Shown: positions 12,083-22,040 of the stretch, one piece after another | Layout of the letters: every line of letters starts with the position of its first letter | How positions within the stretch are numbered: the first letter of the stretch is position 1 | DNA from: Membranipora membranacea | Lineage: Eukaryota > Bryozoa > Gymnolaemata > Cheilostomatida > Membraniporidae | Direction: 5' to 3' | NCBI GenBank assembly: GCA_914767715.1 | Contig: OU612067.1 | Location: 30,104,162-30,168,161 of the forward strand | Length of the DNA stretch: 64,000 nt | Made by a program: the position numbers and the translations under genes | Notes under the pieces: generated by a model | Seen by the model: only the letters and a program-made list of their open reading frames with translations | Databases searched by the model: none | What the model was told of the DNA's origin: nothing

Positions 12083-13807
12083 ATGTCGGATCATTCATCC
12101 AATACTAGTATAGAACGTGTGGATGCAGCCACAGGGCTTGATGAGGATGTAAATGATTTACAAGAGCAAAGAAACCTTGAAAATTTGGAAACTGCTATTA
12201 ACCTTGATCGCGTTGTGTTAAGACCTCCGGAAATGGGAGACGGCCAATTCCAACAGGAACAAGCAGATAGACCTGCTGATGCTGATGGTAGAAATGCAGT
12301 GAACGGCGATGCTGATGTTGTGGGAGAGTGGCTTCTTAGACCTGTACACCAGGCACCACCCCCTCAACAGCAGCAACCACCACGACCTGCACATCCACCA
12401 GCCCAACAACGACATTTGCCACCAATTCCACAACCACAATTACCACCAGGATTCGTAGTAAGACCTAGACTTCAAAACCATAACGCTATCAGAGCACCTG
12501 CACAACCTATTCCGTACGACTTTGCGCAGTTTTGGGCAGCTTTACCGGCTAATCTCCAAGGGCAATTAGCTGTTCACATGCAAACTCAATTCCCGCCTCA
12601 AATTCAGAATTTCCCAGCCATACCCCAGCAACAGGGTATCCCTAACCAATTCCAACAACCAATCGCCCCCCAGAATCAGGCTTTACCCAACCAAATTCAA
12701 CGACCAACTGTCCCCACTACACAATTACAACCATCACTGACCCCTCAGAACACGAATACTATCCAATTACCCCCTAATTGGATACCTACACAACAGGCAC
12801 CGTCCTCTCCATTTAGCAGTGGTAGTGCTAGCTGTACGACTGTAGGTCCAGTCTATATCAGAGACACAGCTCCCACCATCTCATTTAAAGGAAACCCTGG
12901 TGAGAACTGGGTGAGTTTCTTAGAGAAATGGGAGAAGAGCATCAATGAGATGCAACTGAATGATAGTCAGCTGGCCAACCACTTGCCAGATGCTTTGGAG
13001 GGTGGGGCCTACCAGGTCTACAGGTCAGTGGTCAACAACAACCCAGCTCTGGGAAACAGCTTCATCAAGTTGAAGGCTGCCCTGACTGGAGAATTCATGG
13101 ACAGTGGGACCCTGATCTGGGATGTTAAACAGGACAACAGAACCTCCGCGCTGGAATATTATGGTTGTTTTATGGAAGCCGCCAATTCTTTGTGGCCTGA
13201 CCTGTCAGCCACCCACAAAGACTCTATTCTGGTGCAAGCCTTTGTGAATGGGCTAAAACCAGAGCTGAAAAGGGCGTTGTTAAAGAAGAGGCCAAAGAGC
13301 TTGGAAGCTGCTAGGAAGGAAGCAGCCAAAATCGAAGACGTTGACCATAAAATGGCTAACGATAGGCGGGCCAGCACTAAGCTGGTTGCGGCTGTAGGTC
13401 ATGGTCAGGTTGGCTCGATGGACTCCTTGAAAAAGGAGGTAGCTGCTCTTTAATCCTTAGTGACTAGCCAAGCTCAGGCCCAGGCAAGGGCTAATGCACA
13501 ACAGCCGCGACAACCATATAATAATAATAAAGGCTATAGGGGTAGGGAAAGAGGAAACAGGGGAGGTTACCAGGGGAACGGAAATAACTACCAAGGGGGT
13601 AGACAACAAGGTAGTAGATACCAGGGTGGTAACTACCGAGGGGGTGGATACCAAGGGAAATCCCCCCAAGATCCTTCAAGGGCTCAGATGAGCTATGGAG
13701 GTCAAGGATCTGGATCGCCTGATAAGCTTAATCAGGCCAACTCCAACTCAGTTCGGTGCTTTAAGTGCCAGAAAATAGGACACTATGCAAATGAGTGTCC
13801 CCTAAAT
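12083..13807 (+). CDS. gag: Gag polyprotein, interrupted by an in-frame TAA
   Basis: The frame opens with ATG at 12083. The first ~85 residues are acidic, and residues ~90-250 are Pro/Gln-rich. Residues ~265-435 form a retrotransposon-gag-like helical domain with Trp-rich starts (GENWVSFLEKWEKS). A TAA at 13451-13453 follows, and the same frame continues through an Arg/Gly-rich RGG-like stretch to a CCHC zinc knuckle (CFKCQKIGHYANEC, 13757-13798), closing at TAG 13808-13810. Domain order is that of Metaviridae Gag; capsid assembly and genome packaging are inferred from family. The TAA may be a nonsense mutation or a readthrough site; the zinc knuckle, normally part of Gag, lies after it. The next ORF continues in the same frame. 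Confidence 0.88.
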
Positions 13808-13810
13808 TAG

Positions 13811-15430
13811 GCCGTCAATATGGTCGACCTGGAAGGGGACGAGTTCGCGGAATTCGTTCTCTCACAACCACCTACTGAGGATGAAAAAGGCTCAGACTCT
13901 GGTGCAGGTGTGAATTCGGTTAGTTTTAGTAATCCTGGAAACAGGAAGAAGGGCAAGGGAGGAAAACTCTCATATGCCCAGTTTATGGTTATAGGTACTC
14001 TTGCTTTCTGTGGTTTTCTTGGACAGGCAACAGCCCTGTCGAGCAATGAGACTCAGGCAAAACCAGTATATGCTGAGTTTCCGATGGTTTGTGGCTCCGC
14101 AGCGGTAGCCAGACCATCAATTCATCCCCTCAACCATCGTTATATCTGTCATACAGCTCCTAGGAGTACAGGACGATTCCAACCAACACCTGTGCTAGCC
14201 ACAGTCCTCTGTGAGAATTTCATAGAATGGAAAACAAAAGCCTATCAGTGCCTTAAAACAAAGGTACTGGTCTCCACACAAATATCATTTTTCAGTGATA
14301 TTAGGGATAAGAAAGTGTCTAATTCTATGGAATTGGTTTCTCATGGGGAGTGTGTGGACATGGTGAGGTCAAAGTCTTGTATTCACGGGTCACTGTCTGG
14401 TTCAAACGGGGTTTACACAACTTCTAATGAGGCTGATATCTCTTACAAATACTGCTGTAAATGGCATGAATTTCCACTCAGCCAATGTAGTTATATAGAG
14501 GCGTCAGTTTATAAGAAGTTTGGGGAGAATAGTTTCAGGAGTAGTGCTGGTGATGTTTCACATTGTGGTGAGTATAGTGTAGGTCACTGTACCTTGACGG
14601 ATGGTTCGATGTTAATGTGGGACGTGGAGAGGGAATCTCTTTGCCAGTACCAGGAGTGGTACAAGGTAGAAGGGAAATTTCTGGATGGACATTTTGTGAG
14701 CTCAAAAGATGATTTAGCGCTGACATTCAATGAAAATGGTTTAAACACACGCTCAACATGTAACCACAGCAAGGCATCACTGTCAGACCAAGGTCTGGTA
14801 GTGAAGTTCAACACTACCAATTTGAATAGCTCGCTGATTGTTGAGGGTGTAAATGCAAGTGTAGCGAGTACTATGAAGGCCGGCAGTGCATACCGCGAGT
14901 TGCTCAGTCAAATAAGTGGTATGATCCAACCATTGGCAATGGATTTGGCTGAGGTACAGTTAAAACTATACTGGTCATCCTACAAGTACACTTGTAACAA
15001 CATGGTACACATTCTCAAGACGATCAGTATCCTCGCGGAACAGCATCCCACACTGACAGCACGGTTTTTGATGGGTACAAGCCATGTCAGAGCTGAGGCA
15101 GGCCCTGGCTTTCTACAGGTATTCCCTTGTACACCCATCACAAACTTTACCCTTCTACCTATGTCAGAAGATAACTGCACAGCGTTAATTCCAGTCAATC
15201 TTACAGTCAGTGGGGTCACTCCGAGCGGTTTCATCGACCCATCAGACAATGTAGTACACCGTCAGAGCATGTTTGTGCCTTGCAAGGACACACCGGTAAT
15301 ACCACTGCGAATCAAAGGCGCATTACAGTGGTATCATCAGAATGGCTCACTTGAGTTGATTTCTGAGGCTGAGAGCTTAGATATACCAGGAATATCATTG
15401 GGCGCCCATCCACTGACCATTCATCGTTGA
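13811..15430 (+). CDS. env-like: Envelope-like glycoprotein ORF between gag and pol
   Basis: This ORF of about 536 codons (first ATG 13820, stop 15428-15430) lies directly after the gag TAG and in the same frame. About 50 hydrophilic residues precede one hydrophobic segment (around residues 52-72) that could serve as a signal or anchor. The rest is Cys-rich with about nine N-glycosylation sequons (for example NET, NAS, NFT, NCT, NLT, NGS), including paired CC and a C-x-W-rich middle part. This is the profile of a viral surface glycoprotein ectodomain. I cannot assign it to a fusion class. No C-terminal transmembrane segment is seen before the stop. Just downstream, in the pol frame, a short open stretch contains PPAY (a PPxY late-domain type motif), which could be a displaced cytoplasmic tail. 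The copy is probably broken. Confidence 0.65.
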   Translation, partial: AVNMVDLEGDEFAEFVLSQPPTEDEKGSDSGAGVNSVSFSNPGNRKKGKGGKLSYAQFMVIGTLAFCGFLGQATALSSNETQAKPVYAEFPMVCGSAAVARPSIHPLNHRYICHTAPRSTGRFQPTPVLATVLCENFIEWKTKAYQCLKTKVLVSTQISFFSDIRDKKVSNSMELVSHGECVDMVRSKSCIHGSLSGSNGVYTTSNEADISYKYCCKWHEFPLSQCSYIEASVYKKFGENSFRSSAGDVSHCGEYSVGHCTLTDGSMLMWDVERESLCQYQEWYKVEGKFLDGHFVSSKDDLALTFNENGLNTRSTCNHSKASLSDQGLVVKFNTTNLNSSLIVEGVNASVASTMKAGSAYRELLSQISGMIQPLAMDLAEVQLKLYWSSYKYTCNNMVHILKTISILAEQHPTLTARFLMGTSHVRAEAGPGFLQVFPCTPITNFTLLPMSEDNCTALIPVNLTVSGVTPSGFIDPSDNVVHRQSMFVPCKDTPVIPLRIKGALQWYHQNGSLELISEAESLDIPGISLGAHPLTIHR

Positions 15431-15548
15431 TCATGCCGAGCAAACAAGCTTCATTGATTTTTCTAACATGGTAACCAAGGAACTTGGTGACAGGAGTAAA
15501 CCATCGGCCCCACCTGCATATTCACCCCTTTACCATTCACTCCAATGA

Positions 15549-17327
15549 CGTCAGACGGACACACCCACCAACTCCAAGATACAAGTGATAGCAGGAATAA
15601 GAAGTGGCAAGAAATGTCGCAGCGCGCTTATCGGCATTGAGGTTAATGGTAAACCAGTGAGGGCACTAGCTGATGCAGGAGCTGCTTGTTCAATCAGTCA
15701 CGCCCAACTTTGTAGAGATCTGAAACTACCATTATATCCTGACAAGATGGAAGCGAGAGGAGTGACAGGCACTCCTTTAGCCAACATAGGTCGGACGGCA
15801 GCTAAGATCTCACTTGGCATGAGTGAGTACAACCAGTGTTTGCATGTTGCTGAAAATACCTCACAGGACCTTATCCTTGGAGCAGATTTTCTGGAGAAGT
15901 TGGGTGATGTCACCTACAATTGTAAGAAAGGCATTTTCAAAGTTGGAGATCAACAATTTCCAATGGGGGAGCCGGAAAGGAATTACTTGGTGCACACAGT
16001 AAATTCTGTGCACATACCTCCATTATCTGAGGTAGCTGTATTAGCCGAGGTCAAACCGATCAACCCACGGTCCAATACGTTTAGCTTTAGTGGGAGTAAT
16101 CGCAACACTCCTCGATCACTATTGGTGGGAAATTCGTTGAGTCAACTGAGAAAAGACAGGATTGTAGTCCCTATAATGAATGTGAGCCAGGAGCCTTTAC
16201 AGGTCCAGGTGAATACTTTAAAAGGAGAGGCCTCTGAAATGGACGAAGATGATATTCTCATTAGTAATATCAATAGACCTACTCCTAGACGGAACAAAGA
16301 GAAACCAGGTGAGTCGTTAGATCAAAACAAGACAACTCTGGGCGATGACCAGATGCCCATTCTGCGTGACCTCATCAACGAATTCTCAGACATTATAGGA
16401 GAAGGACTAGACGAGTTAGGAAGGACTGACGTGGTTCAACATTTCATACAAACTCAACCAGGAGTGACACCCATCAGGAGTAGGCCATACAACATACCTG
16501 TAGGTTTGCGAGCCGAAATAAAGAAACAGATCGACACCATGTTGGACAGAGAGATGATTGAGATGTCAAGTGGGATATGGAGCTCACCTGTAGTCATAGT
16601 TAAGAAGAAGGATAACACCCATCGATTTAGCGTAGATTACAGGAAATTAAATGCTGTCACGGAAAAACAATCCATGTGCTTATCGAATATCGACAATGTT
16701 ATGGAGATCATGCACGGGAAAAGGTTTTTCAGTGCAATTGATCTTTGTTCAGGATTCTTTCAAGTTAAACTGCATGAAGATTCGCAAGAGAAGTCATCAT
16801 TTATAGCACCTTGGGGTTGTTATAAATGGAAAGTTATGCCCCAAGGAGCCAGTGGATCCCCTAGCACCTTTGCTAGACTATCAATGGCCATTATGGCTGA
16901 TTTGATTAGTTCGGGATCTTCAGTCGTCTACCTCGACGACTGGTTGTTGACTTCAGCTGACTTCGACTCCCACATCACACTACTACGGACTGTACTCGAG
17001 CGACTGAGATTCTCCGGATTGAGATACAGGCTTAGTAAAAGCCATTTCTTTCAGAAAGAAATAACCTATCTAGGCCACGTTATCTCTGAGAATGGAATTA
17101 CAGTGGCGCCGCACAATGTAGAGAAGATCAGGAATTTTCCAGATCCAAAGACTGCCACTGAAGTGAGGAGACTGTTAGGCTTGTTTGGTTTTTACAGGAG
17201 CTTTGTAAAAATTTACAGCAAGGAGGTTTTGCCCTTGACTAAGCTCGCAGGAGATAACCCCTTTGTGTGGACAGAGGAGTGTATAGCAGCAGTGAACTTA
17301 CTTAAGTCAGTCATAACGTCGGCCTGA
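15549..17327 (+). CDS. pol: Pol part 1: aspartic protease and reverse transcriptase
   Basis: The frame is open from 15549, just after a TGA; no ATG lies at the beginning, so the start is undefined (a GTG lies at 15585). The protease carries ADAGAACS (Asp codon at 15672) and LILGADFL, so its active site is DAG rather than the usual DTG/DSG. The RT follows with KKKDNTHRFSVDYRKLN, the LDLCSGF-like IDLCSGFFQV and the YLDD box at 16929-16940, then YLGHVIS and GLFGFYRSF. The frame ends at TGA 17325-17327 just after the usual ITSA position. The RNase H domain that should follow is absent. Different frame from gag/envelope. This is a defective copy. Confidence 0.93.
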   Translation, partial: RQTDTPTNSKIQVIAGIRSGKKCRSALIGIEVNGKPVRALADAGAACSISHAQLCRDLKLPLYPDKMEARGVTGTPLANIGRTAAKISLGMSEYNQCLHVAENTSQDLILGADFLEKLGDVTYNCKKGIFKVGDQQFPMGEPERNYLVHTVNSVHIPPLSEVAVLAEVKPINPRSNTFSFSGSNRNTPRSLLVGNSLSQLRKDRIVVPIMNVSQEPLQVQVNTLKGEASEMDEDDILISNINRPTPRRNKEKPGESLDQNKTTLGDDQMPILRDLINEFSDIIGEGLDELGRTDVVQHFIQTQPGVTPIRSRPYNIPVGLRAEIKKQIDTMLDREMIEMSSGIWSSPVVIVKKKDNTHRFSVDYRKLNAVTEKQSMCLSNIDNVMEIMHGKRFFSAIDLCSGFFQVKLHEDSQEKSSFIAPWGCYKWKVMPQGASGSPSTFARLSMAIMADLISSGSSVVYLDDWLLTSADFDSHITLLRTVLERLRFSGLRYRLSKSHFFQKEITYLGHVISENGITVAPHNVEKIRNFPDPKTATEVRRLLGLFGFYRSFVKIYSKEVLPLTKLAGDNPFVWTEECIAAVNLLKSVITSA

Positions 17328-18964
17328 ATGGATACCAGTCCAAGGATTATTTCCTTGGACCCATTCTGATGTTCATGAGAAGAGGAAAGTTCCCGCCTGA
17401 TGCATCAAAGAGGACAACCAGACAGATAAGGAAGGAAAGCGAAGGTTTTGAACTCATGCGGGGTGTGCTATATAAGAAGATAGACGACAAACTCTGCCTG
17501 GCAATTCCAGTTTCTCAACGCAAGACACTCATATGGGCTTCACATGACACACTCACCGCCCTCCATCAGGGTATAACGGAAACACTACTGAAACTCAGGA
17601 GTCAGTACCGGTGGCCTCACATGACAAGAGAAGTCACTCAGTACATCAGTCAGTGCGACTCCTGCCAGAGGAAAAAGGATCCGAAGAAACCAATGAGGGT
17701 ACCCCTGAAAAATCAGATGGCCACATCACCATTTGAAATATTGTCAGTCGATTTTCAGGGCCCCTACATGACTTCAAACAGAGGGAATAAACACATCCTG
17801 GTTTGGACTGACCACTACACTAAATGGAGGGAGATGGAGGCGACACCAGATCAGACGGCTCAGACAGTAGCTAGATCCTATGTTGAGCGCATATTTTGTC
17901 GCTATGGAGCCAGTCGGGTGCTAATCAGCGACCGAGTTAAGAACTTTTTGAGTGAGATTGTCAGGGAGATCAATAAACTACTGAAGGTGGACCACAGAGT
18001 TACCACTCCATACCACCCTCAGTGCAATGGTCAAGTTGAGGTCTACAACAGACCAATAGCCCAGGCACTCTCACATGTAGTCAATGAGTCACACACTGAC
18101 TGGTGTGCATACTTACCATTTGTGATGCTGGCCCACAATAGCTCGCGACACACCATCATCAACGCCTCTCCTAGTCTCTTGCTACAATGCAGAGAACTGA
18201 GGTTACCACATGAAATGATGCTGCCCACAGCACCAGAATGGATTGAGCCTGGCACATTTGCTGCAGGTCTACACAAGCGGATGTCAGTGGTTTGGAAGGC
18301 AGCAAGAGAGGCAATAGAAAAGGGCAAAAGGACACAGTAACATTACTATGACCGTAAGTCGTCCCCAAGCAATATAAAGGTTGGTGACGCGGTCCTTTAT
18401 TACAACCCTAGAGGCTATCGGAAGAGGACAACAAAACTGCTGAGACGCTGGCAGGGCCCATATATAGTTAAACATGTTACGGACACGAATGCAAGGCTTT
18501 CGGCGTTCAATGACCCGGATAAGCCTGCATTCACTGTCCATTTAAACAAGTTGAAGATATACCTGGGACCCCTGGTAAGAGGACTGCCAGACTCTGACCA
18601 AGGAGAGATGGATTTCGACTCACCTGTGTCTGATGAGGAGGATGTTGCAGAGTCTCAGGAGGACGACTCAGAAGACAGCCTACAGGAGTCAGATGATCTC
18701 GACGCGTACGACAATGCCACAGACAACACGGTAGGCAACTTCAGACATTCATCTGCTTCTGGAGGACTGGAAAAGAAAGATAAAGATGAGAGCACCGAGT
18801 CTGATGTAGGACAAGTAAGCTCAAGCAAGAAAGGAGCTTCAACTGAAGCTCCAAGCGTTGGTGAAGCTGGCTACGGAACGCCAAACAGAGAAACAAGGAA
18901 GGATGGACTGAGGAGACGCCCTCGCAAGAAGCGTGATCCTCAGTTCATATACAGCAGCGGTTAG
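17328..18964 (+). CDS. pol: Pol part 2: H2C2 finger, integrase, C-terminal tail
   Basis: Another frame, open from before the first ATG (17369), encodes the linker after RNase H. A zinc finger follows (H-x6-H then QCDSCQ), and then an rve integrase core with Asp in SVDFQGPY, Asp in LISDRVKNF and Glu in HPQCNGQVEV, so the DDE triad is present. The Gly after the second Asp is Val. A TAA at 18338-18340 interrupts the frame just before HYYDRK. The frame then continues through KVGDAVLYYNP and WQGPYIVKHV, the GPY/F-type C-terminal module, and an acidic Ser/Asp/Glu-rich tail ending at 18962-18964. The missing RNase H and the frame change relative to RT point to an internal deletion near 17326. Confidence 0.92.
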
Positions 18965-19098
18965 GACTTACCAAATAGAAAGCTCCCACAGAAAAGTTTA
19001 TACAATTTTGAGCTGTCTGTGGACAGACAATTTTGATTTTGGGAGTGATAGTTTATTTATAATATGAGTTTTTTTTTAGGGTTAATTTAAACTTTATT

Positions 19099-20170
19099 TC
19101 ATTTTTTGCGACAGAATATACACGAAAGAATAAAAATGAGGATCCCTACGCCGGCCATCATGGGCCCAGCGATCTCCCAGTCTAAAACAGAAATACAGAA
19201 AACATTAAAATTTGGGTCAATAACTATCTCATCATATTAAATTAAAATATAGGAATTACTTTCCCTGAGTGTAAACAAATTTCAGTCTTTAGCTCATTAT
19301 TCAACTCACCAACTGTTATCGGAATAGTGGAGGTAGTAGTCCACTGCATACTGGTGGGGGTGGTGGTGGCAGCATCCGTTGTTGCTGCAGTTTTTGCTGC
19401 CGTGGTCGCTGCAGTTTTTGCTGCCGTAGATACTATAGTTTTGAGGAGCGAACAAATGTTTTGCTGTGGAAAACACAGACAGTTCTCTGGGCACTGAAAA
19501 CAAACAATAATTATATAAGTATCATAGCCATTTTCTCTAGTAAGCATTTAGATATCCAACACAACTACAGGGTAAAAATGAAAATTTCACCCACCACACA
19601 TATCATTCTATGTTAACCACCCATTACATTACAGGTAACCCTTTGGACTTGATATGTGAATTTGAATCTTTTAAAAAAAAACACACACACAAACAAAAAC
19701 AAATCTAATCAAAAGGTATGAATTATACCTACATTTATGCAGAATTTGGATGAATTGGACAACTTTGCAGTTAAAGTTCTAATTTATGTTACATATTATC
19801 TGTACATTGATAAACCGACACAAGAATATTGACCTCCTGTGGCTTATAAAGAGCCATAAAAGTATTTAGGAATAAGTTAATATTATATCCAGAATAGTTT
19901 TTTTTTCTTATTCTTCACTTATTTAATCAGTATCACTATTACTATCTACTAACTGAGTACCACTACCATAGTTTTTTTTCATTAATTAAATTTAACAGAA
20001 TTAATCTGAATACAACCACTCTCATCAAAAGAGTTGCAGAGAAAAGAATATATATCCTTGACAAATACATAATAGAGATAGAAAACAATAACACCCTATC
20101 AGATGAGAAAGTGTGGAATTGAGAAACTTACATCAGACATTCTTCCTTTCTTTTTTTTCCTCATTAACAT
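19099..20170 (-). CDS. Possible spliced antisense membrane-protein gene inside the LTR element
   Basis: On the minus strand three segments join with GT-AG sites and matching phases: 20132-20170 (13 codons from ATG, donor GTAAGT, phase 0), 19310-19493 (acceptor GTTTTCAG, donor GTGAGT, phase 1) and 19099-19181 (acceptor TGTTTTAG, stop TGA). The predicted 101 residues hold a Cys-rich knot (CPENCLCF), a Thr/Ala-rich mucin-like stretch with an internal repeat (AAKTAATT twice), and a hydrophobic segment (about residues 82-98) followed by RKK and the end. That is a single-pass membrane-protein layout. The basic first exon is a poor signal peptide, so the true first exon may differ. It could be a captured host gene piece. 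The last two exons are better supported than the first. Confidence 0.45.
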
Positions 20171-20377
20171 GTGAGCAGGAAGTGGTTAGTGTCATAATAC
20201 CCCAGAACTTTATTTCGACAGAATTTTCTACATATAGATAATTACACAGATTCTCTGGTTCCTTTATTGTCTATGGTTACTGGAGAATTCATACAGATTT
20301 CATCCATAGTAAGAGATTGTTCAAAACAGTTTAGATAACATAGGCCACCGGAGGTGTCATTTTTTAATCTGGGTAGA

Positions 20378-20931
20378 TGTTATAGTTGGGAATTACAAGT
20401 TATGGATACTTGGGATAGTCTAACTATGACAGCCATTATTTAACATACTGGCTCATCTTTTATTTACTATTACTTATTATACAGTAACAGGTTGCTTCAT
20501 TTCTTAACCACCTAGCAAATTATCCTACTTGCTTTATAGCTTACAAGCAAAGCCTAGATAATACATACTACCAACTGTGCTGTACTTTGAGTTACATTAT
20601 TGTTATTTTAAATGCTAACTATTAATCTAAGGAATAGTTGATGGATGTTTTATTACCATTAATAGACACTGAAAAACTGGCATCCCAACAACAAGCTAGA
20701 CAACCGGCTCTCAAATTGGAAAGCATACATCCTAATTACCAAATATGCTTTCCCCATAAACACTAGCTTAGTATGATCCATCATCAACGTGAACTGTCTT
20801 TCGATACGTGTCTGCTACATCATTGGATGGTTATAATCCAGCCTGTCGCCTACGGTGTTAGCAGCACCCCTTTTTCGTATAGTGTCTAACCCAGATATTG
20901 AGTATTGACAGAATAAGAAGTCTAGCAGTTA
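20378..20931 (+). repeat. 3' LTR
   Basis: It matches 10577-11130 base for base apart from about five substitutions (for example ACAGG/ACAAG, CCACC/CCAAC, GGAATAG/GGTATAG). No convincing polypurine tract precedes it; the bases before it are GGGTAGA. Flanking bases (GTAGA before, GTCAA after) do not match those before the 5' LTR (GGCAT), so no target duplication is seen. Confidence 0.85.
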
Positions 20932-22040
20932 GTCAAAGGTACTCCCAACCTGGTAACTAAGCAAATTCAACTTAGCCAATGCCACTTCCTGGGGACGGGG
21001 GTTAGCTACCCCACCCTTCTTCTGGATGAGATTAAAATAAAAGAAACACGCCATTAGTAAATGTGGCTTCTAGAATACTAAACACTCAAGATGTTGCTGA
21101 AGTTTTAGCAGAATTTGAGGATATTGATAGAGAATACTTTGATATGAACAACAGAGTACTAGATATAGATGATGATGATAACAATACTGAAGCTGATATG
21201 GACATTTCGGAATATTGACCCTGAGTACAATGATACTGCCACCCAGATCCCCTCTGCATTGCACTCCAGCGTTATGGCTCGGAGATTCTTGCATACAGAG
21301 ACACAAACTCAGAGGATGTGACGATAATCTTACCTTCAGCACGCAGCTTCAAAATGACAATCAATTTAGATTTCATATTCATGCAACTATAACTCGGAGA
21401 TAAATTTATTCTCTGATCCTACTGGAGGAGCTCTTAATGTTGATTGTTCCAGTTCTCAATAACCCTCGGGTTCACAGAGGTTAATGTATCCTCTGATATA
21501 GAGAAATTAAGAGACAGATTTTAATCTAATGCGTCACAAGCTTTTAAGCCTAAAACAATATTCATTTTTCAAATATCCTCACTAAATTTATAGAGGTGTT
21601 ACTCTGATCCCAATCTGGCTGGTGTGTATAGGTGGTGTGGTATAAATAAATCAATTATAATCATAGAAACTATAATCACAATCATAATGGTATGTCCTTA
21701 AATGCTTTATAAAGCAGAATTGTTATAGTAGTAGGCTACTACAGCAGTGCCGGCGCATCAGAATCACCTTACGCAATGACTGCACAACGTCACACTGCAC
21801 TCTTTTTTGCTTCTGCCTGGAGCCTAATATTGTAATTTTCAGATGATAATTTTTACTGCCAAAATGAAATTGGATTTTGGATTTGCTTGGCTCATATTGC
21901 TCTCAGTGCAAAATTAAAAATATATTTGGAAAATTCTCACCTAGAGCTTTCCAATGGTGCCATTTTTGAGTTGATCCGATCATTTTGAAAAAATCCTTTG
22001 TAGTGCCTAGTTAGGGCCACTAGAAGTAAGGCAGCTTCTG
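20932..22040 (+). other. Transposon remnant region, acidic coding fragment
   Basis: This is mostly non-coding. A plus-strand fragment at about 21054-21219 reads as a short helical, acidic stretch (DVAEVLAEFEDIDREYF, then a run of Asp) ending in TGA. It resembles the acidic N-terminal leaders of several transposases, but there is too little to name a family. Repeats of the 13.1-kb insertion's termini are not seen here. Confidence 0.3.

Larger units (their letters stand above)
10577..20931 (+). mobile_element. Ty3/Gypsy-type LTR retroelement with envelope-like ORF
   Basis: Two 554-bp direct repeats (10577-11130 and 20378-20931) bracket gag, an envelope-like ORF, protease-RT and integrase, all on the plus strand. 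The RT-before-integrase order and the H2C2 zinc finger ahead of integrase are those of Metaviridae. Unusual points are the envelope-like ORF between gag and pol, the absent RNase H, about 1.4 kb of non-pol sequence before the 3' LTR carrying a possible antisense gene, and no clear target duplication around the LTRs. In-frame stops at 13451, 13808 and 18338 and a frame change near 17326 mean this copy is not intact. Confidence 0.9.

Noticed and set aside
12083-18964. Altered genetic code with TAA/TAG as sense codons
   Set aside because: The retroelement and one host exon have in-frame TAA/TAG, but many other frames here end properly at TAA or TAG, including the peptide genes. Ordinary decay or readthrough is simpler.
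20978-20986. AATGCCACT, the inverse of AGTGGCATT at the left end of the insertion
   Set aside because: Only nine bases, no matching flanking duplication; a chance match over 13 kb is quite possible.
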